From contig JAGWWS010000001.1 in assembly GCA_018970255.1 (NCBI GenBank), positions 1 to 64,000 of the forward strand: 64,000 bases of DNA, written 5' to 3'. This stretch comes from Verrucomicrobiota bacterium (GTDB lineage: Bacteria; Verrucomicrobiota; Verrucomicrobiia; Chthoniobacterales; Terrimicrobiaceae). A program made the position numbers and the translations under genes. The notes under the pieces were generated by a model. That model was not told the origin of the DNA. It worked only from the letters and a program-made list of their open reading frames with translations, and ran no database searches. Numbering within the stretch: position 1 is the stretch's first letter; each line of letters begins with the position of its first letter. Positions 62,646 through 64,000 of the stretch are shown here, one piece after another.

Positions 62646-64000
62646 GTGCCCGGGTTAACGCCGCTTTGGCAAAGGCGGTTGCCCTTCGCGGGGCTGGCGG
62701 GCTCGGCTTCCGCAGGGATTCTCGCGGCGGCGTTTACCCCGCTTTCATCGGTGCCCTTCCTCGCGGGATTCGCGGCGTTGCTGTGCGTTTGGCTGTTCCG
62801 GCGGCGCGCCGTTTGGCTCTACGCGGCGGTCGCGTGTGCCTTTGGAGTGCTTCAAGTCTGGCAAACCCGCGAATCGCCTGCCACGGCGCTTGCCGAATTC
62901 ATCGGGGAGGATTCCCTACCCGCTTTGGCTGTCGGAAGAATCACCGGCGAACCCGCGGCCGTCGGTGCTAAAAAATTCCGTTTCCGACTGAGGCTGGAAA
63001 CGCTCGAGGTAGATGGCCGGACCGTGCCTGTGGATTGCGAGGTGCGAGCCGTTGTTCCCGCCACCTGCACTGTGGGTTGGGGCGACACGGTTAAGATTTT
63101 GGGAAACCTCCAGCGCATCCATGCACCGCGGAACCCCGCGCAATTCGATGCCCGGCGCGTGATGGCGCAGCAGGGCCTCACCTGCGAACTCTCGGCATCG
63201 TTGCCATCGGATGTCTCCGTTTTGAAAGCGGGTTCGGAATTCTCGCTCCCGAGGATTGCATCGCGGTGCCGCCAATGGATGGAAAAAACGCTCCGCATCG
63301 GCATTTCCGACCAACCCCTCGAATGCGACCTCATCGCGGGCCTCGTCCTCGGCGTGACGGCGGACATTCCGGAGAACCTGCAAAACCGCTTCCGGCGGAC
63401 GGGAACCTACCACCTGTTTTCTGTCTCGGGACTCCATGTGGGAATGATTGCCGTCATCCTCTGGGCAATCCTGCGGCTCGTTCAGGCGGACCGGCGCACC
63501 GCGGTAGCCATCATCATCCCGGCGCTTTTCTTTTACGCGCTCATCACGGGATGGAAGCCCGCCAGCGTGCGTGCGGCGACGATGGCCGCCATCTTCCTTG
63601 CCGGGATGGCCGCCTCGCGCCAGCAGGTGCCGTTCAACTCGCTGTGCGCCGCAGGCCTCGTGATCCTGGCACAATCCACCAACGAACTTTTCAACCCCGG
63701 CTTCCAACTCTCGTTCCTCGTTGTTGCCGCGATCCTGGTTTTCGACCGCCCCATCCGCGACGCCATCCGCACAGCCCTGCGACCGGACCCGTTCATCCCC
63801 GCGCAAATCTGGAACTGGCGCGAACGGACCGCGAACTCTTCCGGAAAATGGGGCGCCGAACTTCTCGCCGTTTCCGCCGCCGCATGGCTTGGATCCTTAC
63901 CGCTGACGGTCCTGTTTTTTGGAATCATTTCGATTTCCGCGCTCATCGCGAATCCCATCGTCGTCCCGCTGTCATTCGCCATCATGGCGACCGCGATGGC
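62646..64000 (+). CDS. comEC: ComEC/Rec2-like DNA uptake membrane protein (3' end outside window)
   Basis: The visible part (about 451 residues) has N-terminal membrane helices, an OB-fold-like DUF4131 region with LRLETLEVDGRTVPVDCEV, and the competence-domain stretch LFSVSGLHVGMIAVILW, ITGWKPASVRAATMA and NPGFQLSFLVVAAI, all signatures of ComEC. It forms the channel that brings single-stranded DNA into the cell in natural transformation. The start is GTG 62646. The reading frame is still open at the right edge; the metallo-beta-lactamase part expected further on is not visible. Confidence 0.92.
   Translation, partial: MPGLTPLWQRRLPFAGLAGSASAGILAAAFTPLSSVPFLAGFAALLCVWLFRRRAVWLYAAVACAFGVLQVWQTRESPATALAEFIGEDSLPALAVGRITGEPAAVGAKKFRFRLRLETLEVDGRTVPVDCEVRAVVPATCTVGWGDTVKILGNLQRIHAPRNPAQFDARRVMAQQGLTCELSASLPSDVSVLKAGSEFSLPRIASRCRQWMEKTLRIGISDQPLECDLIAGLVLGVTADIPENLQNRFRRTGTYHLFSVSGLHVGMIAVILWAILRLVQADRRTAVAIIIPALFFYALITGWKPASVRAATMAAIFLAGMAASRQQVPFNSLCAAGLVILAQSTNELFNPGFQLSFLVVAAILVFDRPIRDAIRTALRPDPFIPAQIWNWRERTANSSGKWGAELLAVSAAAWLGSLPLTVLFFGIISISALIANPIVVPLSFAIMATAM

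Overview
The window is GC-rich, densely packed bacterial chromosome. Genes for KDO activation (kdsB), TatC, a lysophospholipid-type acyltransferase and membrane-fusion exporters point to a Gram-negative. The long plant/cyanobacterial-type IspH, FabV, a stand-alone CoaB and several short GC-rich palindromes between genes fit Verrucomicrobiota (or a PVC relative) best; this is an inference from gene content, not from a marker gene. No phage, conjugative element, IS or CRISPR array was seen. Many gene pairs overlap by ATGA or TGATG, so translational coupling is common.

Layout. 1-7.4 kb: 2-oxoacid dehydrogenase E2, FAH-family hydrolase, a periplasmic amidase, an NCS1 permease, and a coupled cysE / cysteine desulfurase / SprT-like operon. 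7.6-15 kb: valS, then a leftward exporter operon (Cys-rich secreted peptide, HlyD-like adaptor, ABC ATPase, two FtsX-type permeases, OB-fold-like secreted protein) and a tRNA-Leu. 15-24.3 kb: leftward housekeeping genes (coaB, purH, fabV; folD, acyltransferase, IMPase-like, ispH, DHFR, thyA) around a rightward kdsB. 24.3-27 kb: two coupled fluoride exporter genes, two VapBC-like toxin-antitoxin pairs, palindromic repeats and a decayed crcB fragment. 27-31 kb: a small winged-helix regulator divergent from an SbtA-type bicarbonate transporter and a secreted iota-carbonic-anhydrase-like protein, a zinc-ribbon protein, an HPr homologue lacking both phosphorylation sites, and a TauE/SafE exporter. 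31-38 kb: glycosyltransferase-like protein, tatC-argH-fur, an SRP RNA gene, mrp, tal. 38-46.5 kb: a Rad3-like helicase with nuclease-like N-terminus, an ArsR-methyltransferase fusion divergent from metK-ahcY, larC, and a C39-like peptidase. 46.5-53.6 kb: speA, FmdB-like protein, holA, 5' nuclease, NIL protein, acetyltransferase, then a SAM-I riboswitch in front of a threonine-synthase-like gene and a ThiS/MoaD-like sulfur carrier gene, and a CAU tRNA. 53.6-64 kb: a large secreted metalloprotease, a FUSC transporter, a 1147-residue orphan protein, a lipoprotein, and the start of comEC.

The most interesting unit is the SAM-I riboswitch driving a ThrC homologue and a diglycine-tailed sulfur carrier. 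A methionine-pathway riboswitch in front of this pair suggests that the PLP enzyme makes homocysteine (or another sulfur amino acid) with a protein thiocarboxylate as sulfur donor, rather than threonine. The sulfur and methyl theme recurs nearby: the ArsR-methyltransferase/metK/ahcY locus, a NIL-domain protein, and cysE with a cysteine desulfurase. The second notable unit pairs bicarbonate uptake (SbtA-like) with an exported protein that resembles metal-free iota carbonic anhydrases, under a private regulator with a clear operator-like palindrome.
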